Numbered from the stretch's first letter, positions 35,930-50,292 are shown. The stretch is 64,000 nucleotides of DNA from Maylandia zebra (GCF_041146795.1 NC_135176.1:28343786-28407785); one strand, 5' to 3'. The notes: a model not told the origin generated them from the sequence alone. Numbers and translations: made by a program.

Positions 35930-38900
35930 CTTTATTTATAAAGCACACTAAAAAACCAAGGGTATACCAAAAGGCTTGACAAAATAAGATAGGAAAAAAA
36001 ATTTGGGAGAGGGAAAAGAGAGAGAGAAAGGACCCGGCACGTATTAAATATAAAACCATGAGATTCATAATACATAAAAGTTGCAGAGATAATGATGATG
36101 TGCTGCAGAGATTTGCAAATGATGTAGTTGCTATTATTTGCATCAGCTTTACGATGATAGCAGTTTCAACTAACATGTGTGTTTGTTTGTTTGTTTGTTT
36201 GTTTGTTTGTTTTTCTTGGATAATGTTTTGGCACACATTGAGCACCATATAGGCCAATAATGATAAATCTATTGGTTGACCAAAATACTGATTGGGTCTA
36301 ATATGGAAATATCCATGCACCATATTTTAAATAACTGTTATGTGAAGGGAAAAAAACTCATCAACTTTAACAACAGCGCTATAAAATAATAGTAATTATA
36401 AATTTTGATTAAGGACACGTGGAAAAAGTGCAGACCTCGATCAAGAATGAAAATTCCCTCCACAGGGAATAAATTATAAAAAGCAATAAATTCTCTGGAT
36501 CCAGAAGAATATCTCATTTGTTGAAAACATAAAAATGATGTTTCCTCGTTTTCTTATTCAAATTTAATATGTTACAACTTTTATTTCTCCTCGGATGTCA
36601 TGTTTGATAGTGATCTCAGGACTCACTAAACCATCGTGAGTAGTGATGGGCGGTGTCTATGAAGGGTGGGGGACGTGATCAATTCAAACTTGTGGTCAAC
36701 ACTTACAGGGATTTCCTCATTTAAGGGAAAGGGTTACCCATGCTTGTCTTTGATGGACACATGCTCATCTGCTCAGTACTTCACTCATCACAGACCTGTT
36801 GTTGCTCAGGCTCGTGTGGCTGAACGCCACATGACCCTCTAAGAATTTAGACCTGGACGCCACCATCTCGAGTAACTAGTTAGCATGTTGTTCATTATAA
36901 CCAGACAAATCGCTCTACCACTGACTAGCTGTCCTCCACCACCACCACCACCACCACCCAGTGCAGTGACTAGTAACAGCATTCCTGGTTTGAACCTGCG
37001 GGGCAGCTTCAGTGTGGAGTTCACATGTTCTCCCTGTGCCTGCATGGACTCTCTCCTCCCACAGCCCTGTTAGGCTAATTTGTGTATCTAAATTGGGCAA
37101 AGCTGTGAATGTTTGCCTGTCTCTACGAGACCTGCCCAGATTGCATCACTCTTGGATAAGCGGTAAAGAAAATTGAGGGGTAGCCTAACAAACAAAGAAA
37201 CCCAACCAATTACATAACCTTCTTGGCAGAGGTAATGGATGAAAAATATTGTATTGATTAACGAATAAGCCCTGACAGACATTTCCTCTGGACAGCTTCA
37301 TCTAATGATCTCACGTTCACTCTCTGCCTCATCTTTATGGAAGAGCTACAACTGGAAACGTGACACTGATCATGTCTTTGTCTATATTAATTATTTACCA
37401 GCCTCTAACTGTAGAAATGGTAGTGCGCTGTGTATTTGAGGTCTTTGTTATCTGTGTTTTCATGAAATTCTTGCAGATTAGACGGCTTTGAATGGGACTG
37501 CTGCCGTCAGATGTTTGCTCGATGTCGTGCGATGACAAAGTGTCCGTCTGTCCCTCGCATACACACCTCTTTGTTGATATAATTTGTTTTACTATCTTAA
37601 CAATACATGCACATTACTACATTACTGAAATGGCTCGTCATTGCCTGGTAACAAATGTGCCAACTCCAGCAGTGGTTGTGTCACGGCCTGGGGGCTGTCC
37701 AAGTGTTTCTCAGCGAGAAGAATTCAGCCCCCCCTTTGCAAGGTTTCTGGTAACATTTGCGATATTTTACGGTCTTGATGGGACACGTTCTCCCATCTGC
37801 CTCGCCTTGCAGAAGAAACCAAAACCATCCTCTTTCCTGAGGTTAATGAGTCTTGCTGGGCTTCAGGCACAGCTTCCTGCAGGTTGGACAGAAGCGGTAA
37901 GCTTTTAGACCTACAAAGGAATTGTTTATTACAGCTGGGATGGATCGGAAATATGGCTAAAAACAAGTCGGCAAAGGAAATAAACTCAGACAAACAGGTT
38001 AGACAGATTAATTAAAAAAAGAAAAGAAAAACAGTGAAATAATGTCTTTTGTAAACAGTGTTCACAGTTTGTAGATGTGCTTCCTTGTTCAAATTTGATT
38101 CATCCTGCTTGTCATACGTGTGCATGTGCAATGAGGCGTCATCACTTTTAGTTTTATCTCCACATGGTTTAAACTGTTTGGATAATCTGGTGGTTTGTTT
38201 ATCAGACTGCTGCTGGATATACTGAGGTCAGTCGGTTTTGTGGAGAATGATATTGATAGAATTTAGAGGACTGTTTGTAAAATGTAAAGATGCAGTTCTT
38301 TCTTTTTTTTACTTTAACAAAAATTGAATGTTGAGGAGAAAAATGCTGCAGGTAGGAACAGTGTTCTTCATGGCGTAAGCATGCACGATTGTCTCCATTT
38401 ACCTGGATAATAAGGTCAATCTCATACCACTACCTGGGCTCTGACGCTAGTGAACGTTAGTTGCTGGTACAAACCTGATGAAAAGGACATCAAAAGCTAA
38501 GAACATGCAAAGGCATGTAAATCTGTCCCACTGACTTCCTGTAGAGCAATGGTTTCCACTGGTTTATCTTGGGATTCAGTCATTAGTCAAATATACACCT
38601 GCACATAGGTTTATGAGTTCTTGGTTAGCAGTTTATAAAAATCCTTTAGGAAAAAAAACTTCTATTAAAGATAATCCCCGTCTGTTGGCGCACGGCGATT
38701 GTGGGATTATGAGGGCGAGACGCATTAAAAGCCCCTGTTGACAGCGATCAGGTTAATAAGGGAGAAACGTATTAGTTTCACGATAGGGACAAGTCACAAC
38801 TAACCACCGGTGTGGATGACACACCGCCTAATGAAGAGCATACAAAAAACCTTAGACAGCATTGTGAAAGCTACTCGTCTCATGGCTTCAGCTGTCAACA

Positions 38901-41900
38901 GCTCTCAGCCCAGGAACGTCATCTGCTGCGAGAAGTTGGTGTCGAGATCTAACATCTCGTCTCACACAAATGTGCTCTGCTAAATAAATAAATAAATAAA
39001 GCACTGTGTCTGAGTCTGCTCGCTGAATTGCACAAAAGTGCTTGGTAGGTATGTGCTGGTGGAGTTCCTGACACTCAGATAACTGTCACAGAATTTCCTT
39101 AAGGATTAATAAAGTATTCTGATTCTGATTCTGATGATGAGCTTGAGCTGTAAAATTTGCCTCCAAAGAAGTGATGACATTTCAGATGACATACAGTCTA
39201 TTTTCCACAGATATGATTACAGATACTCCTCAAAACTTTGGCTTTATCTTTGATGCACTTAAAAGTTGGAAAAAGGCTGCAGAGGCGAGATCAGGGAAGC
39301 AGTAGGATGCAGGAAGGAGGAGGTCAGACTGCATATTGTCTTTGTTGGAAGCTCATTTCAGTGCAGTTTCTAAATGCTCCCCGCCCCGTACTGTAAACCT
39401 GTCAGAGATTTTTTTTGCTTTTTGCTTTTTTGTGAGTTTAAGTGATGCTGGTGTGGAGAATGAGTTATAAACCCAAACGCTTTGTTGCTCTGAACAGCTG
39501 TGTTGCTCTTTGTCAAACCGTTTTGCTGATCTATGGGTCCCCCCCCCCCCCCTCGCCTCACTGCCCTTTACCACCAGAGCCCAGACAGGAAGTGGTGACA
39601 TCATTGCTAAACAATGTCCATCAGGCCCTTCCTGACTAAAACTCTGCTGGCGACACATCAGTGCAGGCTGACTACCAGCCGGACAGAGATCACGACATTT
39701 ACAGTGCAAGAGCTTGCTAATAGAAACTGGAAAACCGCTGGGTTTCCCTGACTGTAAGTTGACCTGAGATAGGATACTATATTAATGCAAGTTAAACAAA
39801 CATAATATCCACAGGGAAGGTAAAAAGAGGCTATTTTAAAAATATATTTATAGGATCTTGTTGGATAAATAAGCCAACATTAAAAGGGTTTGAAAGGAAC
39901 TTTATTAGTTACACCATGAGGTTATCAGGTTGAACCCCTTCATGCCTTTAGAACAGCTTAATTCTTCATGGCATAGATTCAGCAAGGTGATGGAAACATT
40001 CCTCCGAGATTGTGATCCATATGATATCCACATGATAGCATTACACGGTTGCTGGCACATCCGTGATGCTAATCTCCTGCTCCACCAGATCCCAACGATG
40101 CCGTTTGAGTCCAGTGAACTCATTGTCATGTTCAAGAGAGCAGTTTGAGATTATTTGTGCTATCCTGCTGGAAAAAGTCATCAGAAGAAACTCACTGGAG
40201 ATGGCAACAGTATCCTAGTCTTCTATTGTCCAATTTTTGGTAGCCCTGGTGAATTATAGCCCTGTTTTGTTTTTTTTTTGTTTGTTTTGTTTTTTTACTT
40301 GGCTGACAGGAGTAGTACCCAGTGTGGTCTTCTGCTGCTGCAGCTCATCTACTTTAAGATTGTGCATTCAGTGATGCATACTTTGGTTTTAATGAGCTGC
40401 CTTCCTAACAGGCAGAGTGATCTGGCCATTACCCTCTGACCTCTGACATCATCAAGGCATTTTCACCAGGGGACGTGCTGCTCACTGGTCATTTTCTCTT
40501 TTTTAGACCATTAGAGATGACATTGTGGGAACCATCCCAGTAGATGAGCAGTTTCTGAAATACTCGGACAGTGCAGCAGTTAACTTCATGTTGTTCTTAA
40601 TGCATGAAAGCATCAAAATTGGCACGCATACCGTGTCCGAACAGGAATAAACACACATTTTAGCACGTGTAGCCATGTAAATACATATATTTGACCTTTT
40701 ATAGTAAATGTGGCTGAAACACACAGCTTATTTCTCACTGCTGAGTTCATTATGAAGTTAGTCCACATGATCAGTTTCTTAATAAACCCTGAGATTATGC
40801 AATAATTTGTCTTGTCACCTGAGGACAAACAGCTAAAAATTATATGTGCCTTTACACGTATAATTAATGTGTTAATGTGTTTTATTTTATCCAGCTAGGG
40901 TCTGGAAGAAGGAACAAAAAGTCACCTTTCTGAAGCTCTGTTTGAAATTCAGCAGGTCATCCTGACCAAGTCCACATGCCCAGATACACTGAGTCGCTGC
41001 CACGTGATTGGCTGATTAAATATTTGCTTTGCTGAGCAATTCAACAGGTGTACCTAATCAGTAATCAGTGAGTGTACTCTCCCTGTTTTTTTTAATGCAA
41101 TCATGATTTGTGAGGCCAAAATGTACCTTTTGTGGTACCTGAAAATAATAAATTAAGTCTTTATTATTTAAATTATACATACACTACAGATTTAGTCCTT
41201 ATATAGTGCTGGGTGAGTCTGTTTAATATTAAAACATCCATTTGAGGATGACTGGATAATCTTTAACAGCCCTTGTCGAGCGTTTTGATTGGATCACTGC
41301 TGGAAGTTCACAAGCTTCTATTGAATTTGGATGTTTGTGGAGGGAGCCAATAATGTCACATGGAAATGCAGAGTGATTTATTAATGGAGCAGGCATGATA
41401 ATATTCATTTTGGAAAGAGTTGTTGTTTTACTTATGGAGAATTGATCTTACTAATGATCTTTGTCTGTGCATTTGTTCTTTTTTCCCCAAGGCAGCGTTC
41501 ATGTGAAGGTGGTCCTTTCTGTTTAGTCCAGGATCCTTGAAATAGAGGGATTGGGGGGATGAAAATCAAATGAGTGATAGAGAAAAATAAAATTAGAAAG
41601 GCCATAACATATCAGGGATTCCACCCTGAGTTAGTGACACTGATGTCATAGAAATAGGGCCATCTATGAGCTTTGCAGAGGGTGCATAGGTCCTTCAGTG
41701 ACACTTTATTTTATTTTGGCATCATCTCTCCTGTTGCTAAATATCAACTTTTTCACTGGGAAGTAGTGGGTTTGGAGCTAGTTTTGGTCTTTTTATAGGC
41801 TTTGTTGAAATAAATAAAATATTAATAAGTATTGCTAACTTTATCCCTCAACAAAAAACAGTGACAGCCCAAACCAACTTAAATATCTCACTTTATATGA

Positions 41901-44900
41901 GACAGAGAAGCTCAGAGGGATATCAGCTGTGCCATCAGCAGATGTGGGCTGGCACTGATGAGCTGACGTGACAATGCTTGACTTTGTATTCTGCATGAAT
42001 GCTACGCTCAATATTTTGGGGGTTGGGGGCTCTATGCACATTTCAGATTCCACAGACCTCAGTTAGCATGTTAAATGTTTGAGTTCATGACAGTACGGTT
42101 AGAAAAAGACTGAACTAGTATGATTTGTTTGGAGGTGTTTCCAGGAGAAAGCCTCTTCTCTCTAAAAAAGAACATACCAACATAACAGGTTTAGGTTTGC
42201 AAAGATTCATCTCAAGCACAGGACTTGTGGAACGATATCCTTTGGAAGATAAGACCAAAGTGAAGATGTTTGTGCAGATAAGCTGTGCTTGATGTTGGCC
42301 AGACATGGCCCTCTTCGTTATGCATTATGTCTCAACACCTCACACCAGCTGTGAAGCACAGTGGTGGAGGAGGCATGATTTGGGTACCTTGCAGTTACTA
42401 GGCTGAGTATGAGCTCCTCTGAATGCCAAAGTTTTGTAGAGTGAAGTGTGAGCACTGTTTGCTGAAATTGAGTCGTGCAACAGCGTGTAAACATGTTTAC
42501 AACAGAATGACTGAAAAAGAAAAGAATCAATTTGTTGCAGTGGTGCAAAGTCCAGACTTCAGCCTGACTGAAATGCTTTAGTGAGCTGTGGATAAATAAA
42601 TGCCCCAAAACTTCAAGAGATATCAAGAAGAGTCACGATGAAGTAATATAAAAAACAATTACATCAAGTTATTGCTGCTGAAGGTGTTTCTAGAAGCTAC
42701 TGAATCGTGGGAGGCATAAAGTCCTGTGCAAACTTTCTTCTCCAAAGCCTCAGAGCTGGTGCAGCTTTGATACTTGCACATCTCTGTATTCCAGCAAACA
42801 AACTACAGTACCAGAAATTTCCAGTCAGTCCCACATTAAGACCGCGGCTTTGGTTATTCACCTTTAAAATCAACTTTTTAACCTATTCCTACATTCTTTA
42901 TATTCTTTTAGGACATTTAATTTGGGTTACAGAGAGCAAAATTAAAGCATAAATGATTTTGCATTTTAGTGTAGCCTGCTGCTTTCATAATAAACAGCGA
43001 GCGCTACTATATTTGGAGTTTTAGCTTCGTACTCATTGGCGTTCCAGTTTTCCAGCTCTCTGGAGCTAAGTCCTTTGCTGCTGTTATCATCCCACAGAGG
43101 AATTGTCTGGTATTTTTGGCATCTGAGGCCCGAGTAGATTGTTGCATGTTTTTTTTTTTTTCTCTTTTGATAGCTTTGCAGTAAGCAAGCAAAGAAAGTC
43201 TGAGCTGTGACCATGTATTCCAGCCCAATGAGACTAAAACAGTTGATTTTAATGATCCCTTTTTTTCTAAGCTTCCAGGAAACGTTTCACATGGACATGA
43301 ACTCTTTTCCTCCTTGTAAGACAACAAAAGGAGGTACATCGATTGTTAGGACTGAAACATGTCCCATCACTTGGTTTCAAAGACTGTCCAGCATGGTCAG
43401 ATTCATCGAAGAGGTCGTCTAGTGTGATTTAGATTACATGGATCAGTTTTTCAGGACAAACGGTCCTATCAGGATATACGTGCTGCACTGTAAAAATATT
43501 ACATCTCTGAACGGGAAAGGGGAAAAAAGTAATCCCCGAGCATTTAGTTTAGCTGATATTTAATGACTTGGATATCATGTTGATGGCTTAGGCGTCACAG
43601 TTTAAAGTGGGTGTGTGATTTTTGTGCTGAACATTCGGTAGATGTGCAGTTAAAGGCATTTTAAAACTGGTTTAATAACATCTGTGGCTACGAAAAAGAC
43701 ACCATTAACTCTTTAAAGTTTTTAATAGGCCCACATAAAACACGTCGAGGTTCCCCATCTGTCTCTTAACAGCTTTTTTTCACTGAATTTAGGAATGTTT
43801 TTTCTGGTGACAATTTCTGAAAATGGCCCTGGCATTCAGAGTTTAATTAACTCTCCAGAGGGAAGCCATATTATTGCTGGCAACTCGGGGAGCTGTCATG
43901 GCACTTAGTGGCTTTCCTGCTGGATTCTGAGTAGAGCCCGGCTGATTTCTACTTCTGACATTGTTGACTAACTGGGGTTTAAGTAGGCGAGTAGCAGCAG
44001 GGTGCTGCTAATCAAAGCCACTTTATTATCAGTGATCATCAGCAAGTATGAGCAGATAAGTTTATCTGTCTGGACCATACAGGCTTGTGTTAACACAATG
44101 TCAACAATATCTCCCCAGATTTCACTTCAGACCTCAGTTGGCATATTAAATATTAAAGTTAATGACAGTGAAATTGGGAAAAACACTGAACGAGTATGGA
44201 TTGCATTGAAGGGTTGCCAGGAGAGAGCCTCGTCCCTCTAAAACAAACATGACAGCACATTTTAGGTTTGAAAAGTTGTATCTGAACAAACCACAAGACT
44301 TCTGTAACAATGTCCTGAGTACAGAGAGACCAAAGCGGAGATATTTTGACATAATGCACAGCTCCATGTTTGGCTGATACCAAACACAGCACAAACGTCT
44401 CATACCGACTGTGAAGCATGGTAGTTGAGGGGTGATTATTTGAAGGACCTGAGCACCTTGCAGTCACTGAGCCAACCTTAAACTCCTCTGTTTACCAGAA
44501 TATTCTAGAGTCAAATAAACTGGCTGATGCAGCACTATAGTGATCCCAAGCACATCCTAAAAACTACAGCAGAACAGCTGAAGAAGAAAATAATCAAGGT
44601 GTTGCAATGACAGGTTCAAAGTCCCGATTGAGATGTTGTGAGATGTGAGGAGACGTTAAGAGAGCTGTGCATAAGTGAATTCCCTCAAACCTCAGTGAAC
44701 TGATGCAACGTTACAAAGAAGAGTCGGCTGAAATTCGCCTAGATCAATGTGAAAGGTCGATAAACTCAAACAGAAACTGATTACTTTAAGTTATTGCTGC
44801 TAAAGGTGGTGTGTGCTTTCTTTTTCACTCGACTGTATGTCAGCAACTTGCAGTTTTGAGTTTTTATGCACACTCATAAACCTTTTATTTTATTGTCAGA

Positions 44901-47900
44901 GTGTCATAACTCTGCGTGTTGTTGTGGAAGAACAGTGAAGCGTGTTTTCAGGCGTCACAAATGTTTTCGGCCCAAACTGCACGAATGTGTCGTACACATC
45001 ACGAGCTGAGAGCTGAATTCCTCCCTCTTCTCATACACTTACTTACTGCCACCCCATGAGCAGGACTTAGTCTGCCCTTTTCTCACCATGTCCTATCAGC
45101 TGCTAATCTCTTCCAACCACGGCAAGGAGGAGGTTCAGATCTCAAGGTTAAAACCATAATAGTCTCCTGTTCAGCATAACCCACAGTTATCTCTTTTTGT
45201 CTGTAATTGTGAGGATCCACTGCATGTTTAGTCTGGTTCGTTTTCCAGGAGCCCGGCATACCGGAAAATATTCCTACGTCTTTGTCATGTGGTATCCCAG
45301 CATTTAATTACTTTCTTTCCTTTTCTTTGCCATAAGGAGAGTTTACACTGGATTGTTCACTTTGGGAGGTTTAGCTGAAATTTCCTAAGCCCAGTCTTCT
45401 GTCTTTCCTCAAAGACGCCTCCTTCCTCCTCCTCCTTCCCGCCTCCCTCCTCTGCTTCTTTCTCAGCCCTCTCCCACATTCAGGAAACTCAGGCCAAGCC
45501 AAAAACCCTGGTCCCTGTTTCCGGGAATGTGTCCCACAAAGCCACAGTATAGTAAGTTGGCTCTGACGTGGGAGCCATTGTTAAGAGCCCAGGGCCCCCA
45601 TTGTCCGAGGGAGGAACAGCAGCACAAACAAAACCCCCTCTTCTGGAACGAGTAGGGAGGGACGAGCTGAGGGAGCCTCAGCTATTAATAAATGAACTGC
45701 CACCTTCACGTCCAGCTCCAGTGGGGGATATGCTTATAAAATCCAAGAAAGTGGGAGTACATGGAGCTTAGTGAGTTGTTTTATTGGCAAATTATTCTAA
45801 ATTAGACATCAGCAAGTCTGTAGTTCCACTTAGGGATGGACTAAGTGGAACTACAGACTCATCGACAGTTTTATCAAGTCAGAATTTTTAACCTACTTTA
45901 GAGACAGATCCCTGATAATCGGTACACCAAGGTACCTCAAAAAGTCAACTCAGTAACGTGTTAGTATAATTATCCCCTCAGGATAATCAGATAATTGCTT
46001 TAAAAATGCAAATAACTGGAGGTAAAAAATAAATAAATAAATAAAAAAAAAGCAGGTAGCTAAAATGCAAATGAGCGCCTTCATGTTGTTGAAATGTAAA
46101 GTTAAAGTAATTATAACTACAGACAATAGTAAAAAATGTGATTCAGGCTTTAAACATGTTTATTTCTGCTCTGGTTGGGCTTTTTAACATTGGAGTCTAT
46201 GGGGCATTGACTCACTTTTGAGTCAGCCTCATGTGGCCACTAGAGGAATTACAGATTTTGGCACGCTACTAGGATGAAGGGAAATGACTCGAGATGGCTT
46301 TATTTTGCCAGGATAATGAAAAGCTGCACGTTTATTAAAACAGATACCCGTTAGAAGGATCTTTACAAGGTGGACAGAAACATTTAAACATCAATCAAAA
46401 CATCTGCCCGGCTCTGCTGCTCCCACACTGCTTCCTGTGAAATAATTTAATGCATATTTTGAATATGCAGATACCCATAAAAGCTAAATGAATGGATGCC
46501 ATGATGAGCAGCCAAACATTTTATATATATTTATGTATTTCATATAAGAATGAAAAGAGCAACATCAGGATTTCATTTGGAAGGACATTCGGAAAACAAC
46601 TTCAGCTTTACTTAACTGCAGCTAAACTTTGACTTTTAAGGTTTGATGTTTTGTCTCTTTAGGACTCCAAGCATTCTCAACAGGGAGCCCACAGACTGGA
46701 AGCCAAAGAATGAGAAACCCTCTCCTTCCCTCAAACATGAGTTCGACCCTACAGGTAACAGACACAGATTTCTTTATTTTCTTGGATTTGTTGATCACTT
46801 TTGTTTTCTCATTTGCTTCATTCACTTTCTGCAGAATTTTCACTTTGTGAATTCAATGTGAAGGTTTATCTGTAAATATCCGTCATAAAGGCTCGATGAA
46901 TGACGACGGATCGATTCTTAGCTCGTAACTCAACTTTCTAATCTCAGCTTGTACCGATGTGCGGGTGCAGAAATGAATTGTTTTGCATCACTTGAACGTT
47001 CTGTGGTGTTAACTTCAAATTAAGTTTAAATATCTTTCTGCTTTCAATAATTGGACAGACAAAAAATCAGTCTTTGCTCAGGGAAATAGCACAATAGTAC
47101 GTAGACAAAGAGTTCCAGCTTCATCAGTGATGCAGCTTTCTTTTCTACACTTGTACTATTGAAGTGTTATTTTTCTAAGCCTGAACTTTTGCATCCAATT
47201 TGCTTAAAACTTTAAAACAGATATTGTCCACTAGAGTATTTATCACAGAGGCTGGCGGGGGAGCGAATAGAGATGGTGTGGGTGTAGGCTGCGCTCAGAA
47301 AGAAGTTGTGAAGGTGGTTGCCTGGGTTGCCGGGTTGACATTAATCCTTTCTGCCCTTTTGTTCACCCTGGAGTCTTGAGGCTCCTCATGGAGTCCAAAA
47401 GACAACCAATTATCCACTCAACTCTCTCTGATGGTTCTTTGAAGTGGGAGTAACCAGACAGGCAGATTGCACTAAACTTCCTCAGTGGCTGCAGGAAGAA
47501 CATCAAGTTTTCCTGATCTAGCAGATGTTCTTTGCAGATTTCATGTTGCTGGTGAGGTTGATTTGTAGGATTTTATTATAGACGCAGCTCGGTTTGCAAA
47601 ATGAGTCCCTGACCTCAGAGGACTGCAAAGATTGGTCAGATTAAAATGAGAACTACTAGCTGTGCTCCTGGCGTGAGCTGATGGGCATTTCTGTGCCATT
47701 TATGCGACATTTAGTTCGATGTCTAATTAGGGCGTCGCTTTCTTACCACTTAAAAAACAAAACGTGGGTAAGACCAATGGATGAGATTAAATCAGAGTAA
47801 TATTTATTCTACTCTTTGTAGCAGTTGTCATTTAAATATATTTTTGATGCATATTTGAGACGATACAAGTTAGGTTTTATATAACTTATATCTTTTTCTT

Positions 47901-50214
47901 TTTTTTTCAAACATAACACAGATCTCATTGTGAAATTACATCAGTGTCTTTATATATTTAATTCATTCCCACTGGATAATAAAATCATGGTTGGTCTAGC
48001 ACTGTACCGTTTTACCTGATCATTTTTATAAATATAGTGTATATAGTTAACAAAGAAGTCTGTGCATCTTTCATGTTAACAGGAATGAGGAACGAGGGGG
48101 ATCATAGAGGATAACCACACTGCAAGTGCAGCATTTTAGTTACAGGCATTAGGTTGTTGCATTCAACCTTTAGATCAGGGCTGTCAAACAGTAGAAGTCC
48201 ATCATAAACTCCAATCCGTTCACCTGAATGGCTTTGAAAAATGTGAAGGAGGATCAATTTCGGACTGTTAAATGTATTTTTATAAGTTTTACAGCTTTTC
48301 CTGCTGATAGAGACCGCTCCTGTGGCCATTCATACTACACCAAAGTAAATAAGTACTGGCTCTACAGTATAAAAAAGAAACTATTTCCTTTTATAGTTAC
48401 AGTACAGTCTGGGCAATGAAACCAAAACATTTTCTGTAATTTTATACATTTTGTTCTTGGAGTTTAATTCCAGAGAGTCGTGCTCACAGATTTGTTTATT
48501 TACTACAACAACATTTCTTTATCATAGAGAAACACTGTACTGGTAGTGTTGAAATCGCACTTCCTCTTCTTATATTAGGAAGTGTCAGTGATTAAATGTG
48601 CAGTTAAACTCCTTTTTAGTGACAGAATGTACAGTTTCACTCCTTCTGCCCACTTAAGATCGAAATGGAGGTACGTGTGACCAACATCTCTGCTTTAGAT
48701 AGGGAGTGAGTTTAACCCTTTCATGCATGAATTATGACAACCACGATCAGGGTTTTTTTTTCTTAATTATTTTTATTCATCTTTAGGCATGAAAAAATAC
48801 TTTTGAACTTCATTTTTTAAACATGTACTTTTCAAAGGGTTTTTACATGTGAATGCACTTACTTACATATGAATTTGACAAATGAATAAATAATATACAC
48901 TGTGTGTTGTGTTTATGTGCAAGTATACCATCAACACTGACACAAATACAATAAAAAAGCCTTTGAATAGCTGTCCACTGTAGTGACCACTATGCGTGAA
49001 AAGGTTAAAAAGATTATTATTGTTTTTTATTTCTATCTGTGTGATTCCTCCTGTCAGGTTTAAGCACTGTGCTGTTGTGCCTTTGGCCCAGAATCGTGTG
49101 CTACTGTAGTTTTAAGCTTTAGAATCGGGTTTGAGGCCTATTTGCCTACACATATCTACACAGATATTGTTCTCTGCAAAAAACAAACAAAAAAATTCAT
49201 CCTAAGTGCTGAGGTTTGGTATATGTTTATATAAAGTTGAGTGACATCTGCAGAATAAAGATAACTTCTGAGGTAAGTGAAGGAAGATTTGATAGAGGAC
49301 CTAAAACTGACCCTTGTGGAACACCATACTTTTTTTTTAAAGTATAGTTGTCATACAACTTCAGATCTAAATGTGTTCCAGGTTATTATTTTAGATTATG
49401 TCTTCATGCAGAGCAGAGAACAATCAATACCATCACTATCACAGCTTTAAAACAAAGATGTGGTCATGTATTTAAAATCTGTGTTAAAAATCAGCTTTTT
49501 CCAGACACAACAACAAATTCCCTCCAACAAGTTTTACTTTAGCAATATAAAGTTATAAGTACAGATGTTTTCTCTAATAATAAAACCAGGCTGTGATGTT
49601 AAAACAACAAATAGGCAACCAATGACTAAGCTAGTGTCAACCTTTAGTTCTGCTGCTCTGTGGTATCTATTTTGATTTTCTCAACTATTTTAAACATTAT
49701 TCCAGTGAACTCTTTCCAAGAGATGAGAGGAAAAATGAAGATCTTTTAGCAGTGAGTCTCAGCAAAGACGGCAGGAGACTGTTTAAGAAACTATTTTCAT
49801 TTCAGTCTTGTAATTTGTCACTTCCTGTGTGAATGCTTTTTTTTTTTTTTTTCTCCCCCGCAGTACCGGATCGAGGTTTATAGTGCAAAAGAATGAGATT
49901 AAACTTCATATATTACTGCTCTCAGTAATTTTGTAATGTTGATATCAACCACATCCAACAACAACAGCAGTGTGACGCTTTCATCTTTGTAACGCAAACA
50001 AAATGCCACAAAACAAAGCCGTCCACAGTTTGTTTTTGGTTTTTTACCGCTTTGGGTACCGTGTGTGTGTGTGTGTGTGTGTGTGAGACAGGTCTGGTCC
50101 AGCGCTGTGTGATAATCCAGAGAGATGAAAATGGCTTTGGGCTGACAGTAAGTGGAGACAACCCTGTGTTTGTGCAGCTGGTCAAAGATGGTAAGACTCT
50201 CTCTCTTTCTTACT

Positions 50215-50292
<78 letters not shown>

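Noticed and set aside
35847..36323. 158-residue minus-strand open frame
   Set aside because: It is the translation of an AAT microsatellite (poly-Tyr) and flanking retroelement tail, with no protein family features.
42966..43339. Minus-strand frames with charged, protein-like composition
   Set aside because: No recognisable family, no matching splice sites, and they sit between transposon relics in an intron.
45568..45771. 67-residue open frame as a small gene
   Set aside because: No homology recognised, no good splice or start context; more likely non-coding GC-rich intron DNA.
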